Below, in pieces: positions 35,955 to 48,089 of a DNA stretch of 64,000 bases. The DNA is from Euonymus europaeus (taxonomy: Eukaryota; Streptophyta; Magnoliopsida; Celastrales; Celastraceae): positions 21,424,760-21,488,759 of the forward strand of contig OY756969.1 in assembly GCA_963580455.1 (NCBI GenBank), written 5' to 3'. How positions within the stretch are numbered: position 1 is the stretch's first letter; every line of letters starts with the position of its first letter. A program made the translations under genes and the position numbers. The notes beneath the pieces are model-generated. The model was given only the letters and a program-made list of their open reading frames with translations. It was not told the DNA's origin and did not search any database.

Positions 35955-36884
35955 ATGCAGCGTTACATTTCATCGTCACCAGCCAAGAACTTGTACCGCA
36001 AAATCCTGAAACCCCAACAGCAATTCATCACAATCAGCCGACAGCCACCGTGTGATGTCTTCATTAACCACCGTGGGATCGATACGAAGAGGACTATTTC
36101 GGGGTTACTCTATGATCACTTGCGGCGGCTCGGGGTGAACCCATTTTTGGACAGCAAGAATATGAAGCCAGGAGACAAGTTGTTCGACAAAATCGATTCG
36201 GCTATTGGTAGATCTAAGGTTGGTATTGCTGTGTTTTCGCCGAGATATTGTGACTCGTACTTTTGTCTCCATGAATTGGCCTTGATTATGGAGAGTAAGA
36301 AGAAAGTTATACCGATATTTTGTGATGTGAAGCCGTCGGAGTTGAGAGTTGTCGACAATGGAAGCTGCGAAGCTAAAGAGATTCAGAGATTCAAATGGGC
36401 TCTTGAGGAGGCTAAGTACACGGTCGGACTCACATTTGACTCCCAAAGAGGGTATGTATTATAAATCTTATACCTACATCTTTAACTTGTTTTGTTAAGA
36501 CTTATGACATGGTATAAGAGCGTCCGTGTATAGGCATTTGTTGGAAATCGAATAACTAAGCGTACAAATGTTGAGGAGTGTTAAGACTTATATGTCACAT
36601 GAGTTAGGTGTAAGTCATCGATATATATGATTTACAAGTAAAGATTTAATACATCGCAACCCAACTTTGAGATTATCATTTTAACGACCAAATCGTGCAA
36701 GTCCTAAACCCAAATTAAAACAGATAAAAGTATCTGATTTATAACGTATTTTGTTTCATACAGGGATTGGTCGGAGTTCTTGACGGAGGCGACCGATGCG
36801 GTGATAAAGAACTTGTTCGAGGTGGAAGGACAAGGAGGAGGAAGGAGGAATCGTAAATATGATGTGCAAGGATTAATAAAATGA
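35955..36884 (+). CDS. TIR-only (TX-type) protein
   Basis: Exon 1 is 35955-36451 and exon 2 is 36764-36884; a GT-AG intron joins them in frame to 205 residues. Residues about 31-165 form a plant TIR domain: CDVFINHRG (start strand), DTKRTISGLLYDHLRR, FLDSKNMKPGD, FSPRYCDSYFCLHEL and IPIFCDVKPSELR. Glu107 in the CLHEL motif is in the position of the catalytic glutamate of plant TIR NADases, so enzyme activity is plausible. The tail (DWSEFLTEATDAVIKNL) is the usual last helix. There is no NB-ARC or LRR, and the stop follows soon after, so it belongs to the TIR-only family that makes nucleotide signals in immunity or cell death. The chromosome neighbourhood has no paired NLR. Confidence 0.9.
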
Positions 36885-38118
36885 AGAACCAAAATCATGG
36901 TTTCAAAAATAAGGATTGTTTTTTTCTTTTTCGTTATGTTAATTTCATTCTTTTGGTATCTCTCATTAATTCATTTGTTAATTCGATTTTTTTATTTTTT
37001 TATTCTTTTTGTATAAAGAGGGATACTTAGCCAACCCATTTTGTAACTTGCATATTGAAAATCCAGTGAAGTTCGAATTTTTTTTATTTCTTCTTAACTA
37101 ATATTTGAATCTTAGTCTCTCCATGCATATATGGTTTTTGTTTAATTAATTTCTTGTTCTTCATTATTTGTTACATTCTTTCATGGAAAAACAACATCAT
37201 GGTTTTCGGGTTTTGAGGAGAAATTATATGTCAAAAAAAAATTCTAATTAATATAACATGCAAAATAAGAACAATAATCATATATACAACAATCAAGGTA
37301 AATCACTTGAAATTGGGCATGCAGCTTCTTTATATACAATAACAATATAATATTCAACTCGTAGAATAAGAATGCTAAAATATTCAATACGTATGGTACG
37401 GATCAATGCGATGACCTTGTCCTACTTGCTGAAAACATAAAATTTTGTCTTCATCATCTATATATTGTACAATCTGGAGGGACTCCCTCTCTGTGTGTGT
37501 GTCTATATATATATATATATAATCATGATACTATGATAGTTTCTTGGAAGTCGATGGAGAGCAATAAATATGTTTCCATGAAATGTTGGGGAATCCTCGC
37601 ACCCTAAATTTTGCTGGGTATTATTTCATCATCTTTGGGTTTATGTAGCTACATAGCCCCATAAATGCAGCTTCCATGCAAAAACAATTACAAACTGACA
37701 TCCGACATGGAGCTATCATGTCTTGCACGAGCTTAATTAGTCGACGCGTTAAAAGTTTTTCAACACACCAAATACAAATGTCAACACATATCTATTCGTT
37801 TTCATCACTAGTACTCCACCAACCATGATCGATAATCGTGATGGTGATACTTGAGCCCCCACAATAATTGGCAGAAAAAATCCCAATATCAATTGCATAC
37901 AAGTTTACCTTTTTGAACATCTGATAGGAGTTTAAATTCGGACACTCATATTCATGTGCATAAATTTTGTTCACCTAAGAATATAATAAAAAGTTGAATT
38001 ATAGCACGACGTGCAACCGCAAATATATTATTAACGAAAATCGAGTGCAAATTAATCATAAAGAGATTTATCACTAGATTATCATTAGAGTGGTTTACTA
38101 AACAATAGATCACCGATA

Positions 38119-38168
38119 ATATATATATATATATATATATGTGTATGTGTGTGTGTGTGTGTGTATAT
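38119..38168. repeat. (AT)n(GT)n microsatellite
   Basis: A run of AT dinucleotides passes into GT dinucleotides over about 50 bp. Confidence 0.9.
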
Positions 38169-39333
38169 GTATGAATTAAGTTGAGGCTCAGTGCTCAACA
38201 ATTTCGCTATTGACCAACAGCATGACAAGAAAACTCATAACCTCTCGCATTAATTGAAGAGAGAAATTTGTACAACAACTAACGAATTTTGTGTGGATTT
38301 TTTTTAAAAAGAAAAGAATATCTGGACCCACCGGATCGACAAGTTAATAAGCAGATGAAAGTAGGGGCACCGATCTCTTCATAAAAAAAAAAACAGAGAA
38401 GGAAAATGTGGTCAGCATCCAAGAAGAGCGACTAGGGAGCATCGATAAAACTGCAAGGTGGGTTGACTTTATTTTGACTCTCCCATTCAGAGTTACATAA
38501 ATGTCGCCATTTTAAGTTAAACAATTTCTGTCTGTTGGAGTTGACATTAATTCAGGAAAACTTGTGTTGTTAACTTCTAGAAAATTATAATCTATGGTTT
38601 CGTCTTGTATGTGTGGCAATATATATATATATAAACATTGGAAGGAATTTTACACAGCATAATTTTAAAAATTCGTTCGATGAACGTGAGAGTGAGAATA
38701 AGAGAAGGAAACTAGTGTAATAAGTTAGAGTATCTCATGCGTTTGTCTGTATTAATGTGAACCAACTTCATAAGCTGACGGTATAAACTTTTACACTCCC
38801 AATCAAACAGGACCTGGGACTTTTGTTAGGTCCAACCTAGCCCTAGTTGACCATACGCCGAGAAGGTAATTTCTTCTTATATGGGGTTGAACAGTTGACT
38901 TTGTGGTCGCGTGACCACTTGGATCAAGTTTAGAACTTAATTAATAATCACTATAATAAGTTAGATTATAATCCAACTTTTATTAACTAACTCAACCCAA
39001 GTCTATATGGCACTCCATGTTGGTGTGTCATGTTAAACTTTTTTAAAAATCAGTTTTTATTTATCTTTTCCATAAACGAAACTTTAAAACGTTTTATCTT
39101 TCAAAATACATGTTAGATTTCAAAAAAAATTACATATTCGAGCTCAGCGTGTAAAAATCTTTCTAATAAGACCCATTGTCTATAGTTTTTATTGCATTTT
39201 TTCAATTACATTATTTTTAAAAATAATGCAATTCATATATATAATGTGTAAAGTGTTTATTCGAGTTGAAATTTTATTTTATTATGATAGTATAATATAT
39301 ATTTATTATTTTTTTGCATTTTTATTGAAATTA

Positions 39334-39386
39334 CGTTGATTATCTGAACCCGTTAGAGTATAAATTACGGGTTCAGATAATCAACG
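39334..39386. repeat. perfect 20-bp inverted repeat with 13-bp loop
   Basis: The arms 39334-39353 (cgttgattatctgaacccgt) and 39367-39386 are exact reverse complements around the loop tagagtataaatt. It sits in AT-rich spacer with no transposon ends recognised around it. Confidence 0.9.
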
Positions 39387-40430
39387 GGTTGAAAACTTCA
39401 GTGCGACTTTAGAGCATTGTTAGAAGAATCTATTTGTGGTTGGGTGTATCGAGTGAATCGAGCAAGAAACTAGCGTAGGTGATGTGAATCTTAGCTCTAG
39501 GGATATTCTTGTAACCTTTTTATGAATAGTGTATTGCTTCAAAGGTTGGTAGATACAAACACCCAAGGTTTTTCCCTGGATTGAGTTTTCCTCGTAAATA
39601 TCATGTGTCATACTTTTGATATTTTAATATCCATATTTTTTCATAAATCGTTATTAGATATGAGCCAAGGTGGGAGAATGTGAGATGAGGTCGGAGATGG
39701 AATTCCAAATATGAGCGGAGGTCGGAGTTGTTTGGGCTTCCTCGAGAGACAACATCTCATTACTGGACTTTTGGGTTCGTCGTTTTCAGAGATCAAAGGT
39801 TAATTTGAGTGGTTTTTACTAACAGCTATCATGTCGATCTAACGACCCGTAAATGAGTCTGAAATTATGTCCGTAAAATGAGTTCGCATAGGAAAAAACG
39901 ATGTATATGTATATGGGTGTCTCATGTGTGATTCTATCAAATTAGTCAAAGAATTGCTTAGTAGGTTCTCTAAAGGTTGCTTAAGAAATAAGTCAAAGTG
40001 ACATAAGTTTGAATTACAGCAGTGAGTTTGATCTGCCAATAAGTATTTGTATAAATGATTTCCGCGGTAACATTTTTCAGGTGTCTGTTTTTGCATTGAA
40101 GTTTCCTTCCGGCATCGAGGCATAACCGGATTAAGTCCATGCAAGAGGGTTAAAACTTGGCATATATTCTGCTGCTGGGTAAACCCTAGGTTATAAACTA
40201 TAAAACGGTTCCATTTGATAGAACTTATAAACTGTAAAAATAAGCTATTAGCTTCTAAGCTTTAAAAAAAGTTACCTTATAAACTGTGAAATAAGCTGAT
40301 AGGTGTTGGTAAAATTGATAACTAACACTAGCTTTTAAGTTGCGTAAAATTTATTACATTTTATTTAAAAGACAGAAAAATATGTTAACTATAGAGATCA
40401 TCGTATTTTTTTTAATTTTTTAGTTAAATT

Positions 40431-41230
40431 TTGTTTATTTTTATTATAATTATTATTGTTAAAAGCGAAGAAACCAATATGCCCCGGCCGATTAGACTTA
40501 TCCGGGCCGATGAAAATGCTTTCCAACATGAGGATAACAAATTTTTTGCTTCATACCATTCTTTAAAGTTAGGAGCTCGGATCTCCTACCCACCAACCGT
40601 AACCAGTTTTTCCATAGGTCGAACATATGCCTGGCCTATCGGACCCCTAAATCATGATTTTTTTTCTTGGTAACATCCTGACCCTCTGTGTAAAGTATGA
40701 TAACCCATTTTCTTCTCATGTCGTTCAACACATTCTAAAACTCAGTCATTATCTGAGGTCCAAAGGCCTTTATTATTTTCAATTTCGTGAGTCCTTCGAG
40801 GCACTTAAGTACGATTCATCCATGAAAAGGTGGAAGCAGGGCTAGTTTTATGACGGTCCCACTTCCATCGTATAGTAGTCTGCCATTTAGGAATTCCTAT
40901 GGGTACCTCTGGTGAATTACTTCAATTCCTGCCTGAACTAAACAAGGATGTGGAGGACTGGTTGGAACTCTAACTTCTTTTCTTTCTCCAAACCCAACCA
41001 TCGCTCTGGATGGCCTGCACTATGAGCAAATGTAAGCTAGGAGGGATCCCGAATTGTTCCAAGGGGCTCGCTCTGATCCTCAAGTCGGTACAACATTTCC
41101 CAGTTAGGAAGGTTCGGTCTTAGAGAGTTCTCTTAACTTGAGCAAAAGTGGTACAAGCTATGATTAAATTTTTACCTGGTGAATGGTGCTCCTCTTATAG
41201 AGAATTAGAGAGTTCTAATTCTGCTAGGAG
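40431..41230 (+). pseudogene. possible gag-associated remnant of a Gypsy-type element
   Basis: Frames with several stops read KLGARISYPPTV, FYDGPTSIV, EFLWVPLVNYFNSCLN and KRWKQG in the order seen in the N-terminal 'putative gypsy type' domain of plant elements. No LTRs or pol motifs are found near. The assignment is weak. Confidence 0.25.
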
Positions 41231-43667
41231 TTAAACTCACTCATTCTCTCAACCTGAGCATTTTTTTCAAAGTTATAATCCAAACGAGTCTCTAATCCTC
41301 ATGGGGGTCTCAATAGGAAACTAGATCCTATTGAGATTAGAAATACTCCGAGCCAATCGACCTGCATGTAGGCCGACCGAGGTGTGTATCGTATGAGATA
41401 TTCTACGTGACCAAATGAGGTCTAGTGACCGAGTTGTACAATGTTGGCCAAGCTATACCACCGAGCCATCGGAATACGATGGAATCTCAATCATGGCTCT
41501 AGGTTGACCGAGATGGATGATGTGGACCGTCCGCAGAAGAAAGATGACACCTGTCATCTTCTGATTGGTTGAAATGCTTTTACGCTATCACACACACATA
41601 TTCAAAAGATGGTATTGCATTATTATAAGAATAAACACAATGCAATATCACATCATGAGGTCACTTTCTCTACCTATTGATTAGACAAAACCATAATATC
41701 TAGATAAAAGTTTCATCACTGACGAACCGAAAGCAATAACTCAGAATAACCGACCCCTCCCACATAGGAGCCTAGTGTCTACTTTAATATGTTTTAAGTT
41801 AAATGATGTCATAAAAAGTTAAATGATGTCATAAAAAGTCTCTCTCTCTTTATTTGACCTAGAGAATCTCATGCTTGAATTTTCTAATTCAACAATCAAC
41901 CCTAATAAATTTCTCTTTGGCAGTGGAGGACGTATGAGCCACAACATGTTGAAATCAACTGGAGATTACTATACAATAAAAGGTCTTGCCTTTCTAATGT
42001 TTAATGGTTCAAACCATATATTTGTTGGACTCTGCTTCCAAAAGTTGAGGACTCCACATATTTCAGTTTTTCTCCAAAACAGTAGAATTCTGCTTACTAT
42101 TATAGGGGAATTGAGATTGTCTGGCTCATTCAAAGTCCACTAACTTTTGAAGAAAGTGTTCCAAAAAAAAAAAAAATTTGAAGAAATAATAGTCAAAATA
42201 TAGATATATGTTCATGACTATTAATTGGCAAACATGTTCCAGACATGTTTCCCATATGATTTATATATGTTAGATTGTTAGTCCTAATCTGAATTTATAC
42301 CAATTCAAATTGAATTCAAACCTTGTTCTTAAGGTTATAAACTTTCCTCCATATTTTCCTGAGAATCCCTATTATTTTTGTTAAAAAATTGAAATTTTGG
42401 GCCAATAATCTATTGTGGAAGCTGAGTTACTGATCTGAAGCTGTAATCACTGTTCTGTTATATAATAATGGAACTACCTAGCCCCGTTAAAAGAGATGGG
42501 AGCAAGTTAAATGGATGTGCTATACTTTTTTTGGTAATTGAGAACAACACAATATAAACTTGCCTTTTGAAATATGATATGGCTGAAACTCGGGTCATCA
42601 AGTCTATGCACACAAAATGTTATACATGTTGACATGTAATATAATGTATTTCGCAAAGAGAAGTCATTTTTAATTGTTATCTCTTTTTTTTAAAGTAATT
42701 TTTGTAGATGACCGAATCTATAATTGCTTAGTTCGAAAACTTCAGCTTTGATAGGCACTAATAATCCTCAGGAAATGTGGCTCAATCTTGATCCTACACA
42801 AGTTTCCAACAACAGAGTCGTCACAGAAGCCCATAAACCGGATTTGGGGGTATCAGTTGTTGGGGCTCCGATGATCAAGTCAGCTTAATAGAATGAAAAT
42901 ACAATGACCGTGGTAGAGATCGAGAAAATAGGATCGGTGCTTTGGAAGAACTGAATGTTTGGAAAGTGTTTTAGTCTGAATAATTTGAGAGAGTTTTGGG
43001 ATAATTTGGCTCTGGAATCAAAATATGCATCACCCTGAAGGATGGGACTATTTATAATGCATGAACTGACCTGGCTAATTATAATAAGGTCATTCATAAT
43101 CTTTGTTATTGAACTGATGAGTGTGACATATGATAGGAGAGGACTTGTGTGAAGTGACACTTGCTTTGTAGAAAGCAAATCAAAGAGTAGGTTTGTGTTT
43201 TAAGCATTGTGAAAGTATTAAATGAAAGCATAAAGTTTAGACCAATGATAGGATTATCTGTGGCCTGACAATATGTGTTAGATGATATGTCGGGATAAAG
43301 TAGAAATACCTTTTTGATATCTGCAAGCTCCAACCATGGCGGTTGAAGACGAGCTCCAAGCTTGATGAGGTGAAGAGTTCTTATTGGCATAAGCTTCAGT
43401 CTCTTTGATGGCGAGATCATGCTTAGCTGAATTTTGGGTTTTGACTTGATTAAGCACTTACTATTGGGCTTTGATTTTATTTGAAAAATGGATCAGACCA
43501 TATTTTAGTCACTACAATTTTAAATTAAGGGTTTCTTAACAGTTCCCAACTTTCCTGCAGTGAAACAGCCTCTCATCTTTATTGCATGATATCTTAACAG
43601 TTAACATTGTGAACTATACTAGAATACGAAACTGTAGTGCAATAAATAAAAGTTGATCAAGGAAGCA
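41231..43667. other. spacer upstream of the ABCG gene
   Basis: No gene recognised. It contains a short tandem duplication at 41806-41838 (taaatgatgtcataaaaagt twice) and a minus-strand SINE tail near 42525-42640. Any promoter of the ABCG gene lies in its last part, where I see no clear TATA box. Confidence 0.35.
42525..42650 (-). mobile_element. SINE 3' region, family copy 1
   Basis: Read on the minus strand it carries cgagtttc...catatc...aaaaggcaa...gttgttctcaattaccaaaaaa. The same tail is at 46430-46530 (minus) and 55140-55222 (plus), which suggests a shared short interspersed element. The tRNA-like head is not clear here. Confidence 0.45.
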
Positions 43668-45772
43668 ATGGAAATCGAGATGGAAAATATGGAAAACCAG
43701 AGTCACACAGAAGACCCAAAACCTCTACATATCTTCAAGAGAGCAAGGACACCTGTTACCTTGACGGTAAATTAATAACATAATCTTTCTATCTCTTTAC
43801 ATTGATCATTGAATATTGGTTATAATTGGTGCAGTTTGAAGATGTTAAGCACAGAATAAGCAAGAAGAGAAAAGGTTTCTTCTTTAACAGTAAAAAGTCT
43901 GATCAGGAAAGATTGATCCTGAGCGGCGCAAGTGGTGCAGTATTACCAGGTGAGATGCTGGTTATATTAGGCCCGTCGGGCAGTGGAAAAACAACTCTGT
44001 TAACAGCATTGGGAGGAAGACTTGGAGGAAAGACTAGTGGTAGAATAATCTACAATGGGAAACCCTTCTCTGCAGCTATAAAGCGAAACATGGGATTTGT
44101 AGCTCAAATAAACTATTTCTATCCTCATCTTACTGTCCATGAAACATTAGTCTTTGCGGCTCTTCTTCGATTGCCCGGTGAACTTGCTAAAGAAGAGAAA
44201 ATCTTGCAAGTTGAAGCAGTGATTAATCAGCTTGGCCTGAATCAATGCAAGAACACAATTGTAGGAGGGAAATTTGTTAGAGGCATTTCAGGTGGGGAGA
44301 GGAAGAGGCTTGGTATTGGAGAAGAAATGCTGAGAAACCCAAGTCTGCTGTTTCTTGATGAGCCAACATCTGGCCTTGACTCGACCATAGCTAGCCGAAT
44401 AGTCTCTTTTTTATGGAGGTTAGCTAAAGGTGGCCGGACAATCATAATGACTATCCATCAACCCTCGAGTAGGCTATTTTACATGTTTGATAAGATCTTG
44501 CTGTTATCAGAAGGAAGGACTGTTTACTTTGGCAAGGGAGAACATGTCTTGGATTATTTTGCCAGTATTGGTTATGCACTATCTGTAGCCATGAATCCCT
44601 CAGATTTCCTTTTAGACCTTGCAAATGGTAAGTAGCCTTTTTAGAGTTCAGATCCATCTCAACTTGCGATTTCACGTGCCAAGTAACTAACTTAGAGTTT
44701 AATTGTTGTGTAGGAGTTTTCTCTGGGGATTCAAAGGATATAAAATCCGTAAAACAAGCTTTAATATCAGCTTATGAGAGTAAACTTGTTGATAAGCTGA
44801 AAGTTGAGCTCCAGGGTATTGACAATGTCAGTCATACTTCTTCAGAGGATGAGGAGATTGGTCTGTGGAGCACAAGTTGGCAGCAGCAGTTCTTTGTGTT
44901 GCTTAAAAGAAGTCTGAAAGAAAGGAGGCATCAGTCCTACAGTCGCCTCAAAATCGGTCAGGTGTTGGCGATTTCTTTCCTTACTGGCCTTCTATGGTGG
45001 CAATCAACTGACTTACCAAACCAGGTAAGAAACACTAATGAACTTTCTATTTCTGTTGTGAACCATAAAATACTTGGTGTCTGATATATGACCTTATGAA
45101 ATGCAGGTTGGTCTCCTTTTCTTCTATATCAAATTTGGGGGATTCTTCTCTGTCACTCAGAATGTCCTTACCTTTCCTCGAGAACGCCTCGTGCTGACAA
45201 AGGAAAGGTCTTCTGGTATGTATAGACTCTCATCCTACTTCATGGCAAGAACTGTTGGTGATTTACCTATGGATCTTGCTCTCCCAACACTATTCGTCGT
45301 CGTTACTTATTGGATGGGAGGGCTCAAACACAATGCCACAAACTTCTTCCATACCTTAATTGTTCTTCTGTACACTGTTCTGTTAGCACAAAGCCTTGGA
45401 CTTGCTATTGGTGCAGTAGTGATGAAACAGAAGATGGCAATGACAGTGGCAGCTGTTGTTATACTCTCCCTTCAATTGACCTGTGGCTTTCTAGTCCAGA
45501 ACGTTCCGGCTTTTATAGATTGGATTAAGTACTTGTCCCTGACATATTACTCTTATAAGCTGCTGTTAAGGTCGCAATACAAGCCTGATCAAAGGTATCA
45601 ATGTGGCTCAAATGGGAGTTGCTTGGTGAAGGATTTTCCTAGAATTAAGTCTGTTGGACTTGATGAGCAGTTTTTGTCTGTTGTTGCATTGGCTTTCATG
45701 CTTGTAGGTTTTAGACTTGTTGCATATGTTGCTCTCATGAAGGTGGGTGTGATCCATCATAGAAAATACTAA
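43668..45772 (+). CDS. ABCG (WBC) half-size ABC transporter
   Basis: An ATP-driven exporter of the plasma membrane; half transporters dimerise and export lipids, hormones or terpenoids. Exons 43668-43766, 43835-44627, 44714-45024 and 45107-45772 join in frame to 622 residues, the usual length. The ATPase half comes first: Walker A GPSGSGKT (79-86), signature ISGGERKR (184-191), Walker B LLFLDEP (204-210) and switch histidine in TIHQPS (His241). The second half has about six hydrophobic segments, with [20 protein letters not shown] before TM3, which is typical of the family. Sequence style is closest to the ABCG9/ABCG14/ABCG21 group, but the substrate cannot be told. No lesion is seen. Confidence 0.93.
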
Positions 45773-47806
45773 CCCAAGGAAAACAACCCCATAGAAGTTT
45801 TGTTTTCTTTGGTAATCGAGGAAAACTTAGCAGGTGTGCCCTTCAGACAGTCCACTAAGCCCAAACTCGAGCTGAGCTAGGCAAACAGGAACCATGTGGA
45901 TGACAATGTTGTGTCCTGTGATTATGCATAACACAACATGTAATGTTCACGAGCATCCCAACCTTCTTGTATCTTAATTACCAAAACAAAAAGGTGTTAA
46001 AAGGTCCTCACTCTCTTGTTGTTATTACTACCTTCCCCTTCTCTTATTTTAGTTGATATGTAGCCCATGACTATGGAAATTATGACAATATAAGATGCAA
46101 CATGTTAGGACATGAATCACAAGCACACATTACTTCGAATCTCAACTGCTGATTTGCTCTGCAACATTTGAGGATGTAGTAATTTCTCTTAAAATCTCAA
46201 TTGGGTTTCAAGGACTGGCTATAAATGTACCAGAATATGTCATAATATTTTTTGTTTGTCTTCTTTTGTGAGTGGTGGAGCTTAATTGGCTTAACAACTA
46301 TAACAAAGTCCGTTAGACCAAATCACCAGTGGTACTTTTATTGAAGTCTAATTCAAATTACCATGTTACATCTCTTCAATTAGGTTTGAACCTTCATGAA
46401 TCAAAACTTTATACTTAACATATACACTTTTTTTATGACCGAGAACGACATCATACAAGTTTGCCTTTTAGACATTTGATATGAATCTAAACTCAGACCA
46501 TCAGACTCCCGTACATATAATTTTTCACCTGACGACATGATCAAGTTTGGCCAAAATCCAGCATGGGGCCACAAAGATCTTATTTATTTTCAGAAAGAAA
46601 AATCAATGGCCTAAAGTTTGGTGGTGATTGTTATGTTATGATAATTATTTGAATCAAAACAAGAGCCATCCATAGTTAGCCTCTTTGGATGGTAGCCCCA
46701 ATCTTATAACTATAGAATTCAGAGAACACACTCTATGAATATAAGAAAGGAGCAGCTTGTACATATATAATAAGAATACTTATAGTTTAAACCATGATTC
46801 ACAATATCATATAGTGGTGCCTAACTAGCACAATTTAGGACTACAAGAACAAACCCATCAACACACACAATCCACGCAATTATATATATAAACCCTCGTT
46901 AAAATATGGATAGGCACATGGATATTTTTCAATCATACAAAAGCAATTTTGGCATTTTTGACAGGTTCGTATCCCCAATCTGCTTAAGGTCTAGTAGAGG
47001 AGTTTGATGTAGTTACTTTATGTAGTGAACAAATTTTACACGTGGACCGAACACTTTAAAATAAGCCTAAGAGTTATTCAATCGATGACTCCTCCGACTA
47101 TCTATTGTCCTCGCTTAAAAATAAGAATGGTCAGTGAGCCTAATGTATTCCAACGGCCGGTCACTTCGAAGATCATGGGTCTTCTGCTTTGGGCTCGTGC
47201 CAAACATAAAACGAAAAATATATATATCTCATGTGTTTGTATCTCATGGGATCTCATATATAATAGAATAATAGATTCTATTATAATGAAACGCATCAGA
47301 CAATGAAATAATACATTTCATTGTAATAAAATCTATTATTTCATTATAATAATACAATGAAATAATGTACGGGATCCGATGAATATAAAACGGTCACCTA
47401 TCATAAAATGACTCCTCACACTTAAATACTGTGAATTTTGACTTTTGTCATGTGCTTTTAGGAATATAGTGAATGACATGTAAAAGATCTACAAGTGTTA
47501 AAAAGAAATGATGGGAATTTGGAAATAAAAGGGTGTGAAATAAAGTCAATTCTTTTAAGGTTACATGAAATCCAAAAGGGAGCAGAGTATCATTGAAAAT
47601 GTATAATGGGATTGTACTAGCTAGGTCTATCCTATCTTGAAAGTGGAATTGCAGACAAGCCAAAACAGTAGTGATTGACCCACAAGAGAAGAATCTCTTA
47701 TGATCCACTTCACAGCCATGATGATTTTATTTCCCACTCATGTTTTGAATGTGACTTTGCTCATTGTCACATCAGTGACAAAGTGTGTTATCTATTACTA
47801 AAAGTA
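45773..47806. other. spacer downstream of ABCG gene
   Basis: The ABCG 3' untranslated region is likely within the first 250 bp. A minus-strand SINE tail lies near 46415-46540, and an imperfect tttcattgta/tacaatgaaa palindrome near 47306-47365. No gene. Confidence 0.35.
46415..46545 (-). mobile_element. SINE 3' region, family copy 2
   Basis: On the minus strand it reads ggtctgagtttagattcat...gtctaaaaggcaaactt...gtcgttctcggtcataaaaaaa, matching copies at 42525 and 55140 in block order. A target duplication is not evident. Confidence 0.45.
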
Positions 47807-47988
47807 TGTCAATTCAAGGCTCTGAATTAATATTTCAATTTCTTAACTTTACACGTCTGGTACATGTTGATATATAGCTGATTGTCTCCTACATTATAGG
47901 AGATAATATTGCTACATATATGGTATGTCACAATCAGTTACAATAATTACAATTATGAATGAGATAATTTATGTGATAATCTTCTACA

Positions 47989-48003
47989 CTCCCCCCTCAA
48001 GTT
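47989..48003 (-). promoter_or_regulatory. polypurine tract
   Basis: On the minus strand aacttgaggggggag directly precedes the 3' LTR. Confidence 0.85.
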
Positions 48004-48089
48004 GGTGCATAGACATCCTTCATGCCCAACTTGATGATGACGTCATGCAATGCCTTGCTGGATACAGCTTTTGTTAAAATGTCTGCTAG

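Larger units (their letters stand above)
36885..40430. other. intergenic spacer
   Basis: No gene is recognised. It holds TG/TA microsatellites at 37491-37521 and 38119-38168, a perfect 20-bp hairpin at 39334-39386 and a stretch at about 39040-39230 similar to 59215-59370. Confidence 0.4.

Noticed and set aside
40170..40340. Repeated ataagct/agcttata motifs resembling a hAT MITE, also near 59400-59480
   Set aside because: Ends and duplications could not be placed; the motifs are short and AT-rich.
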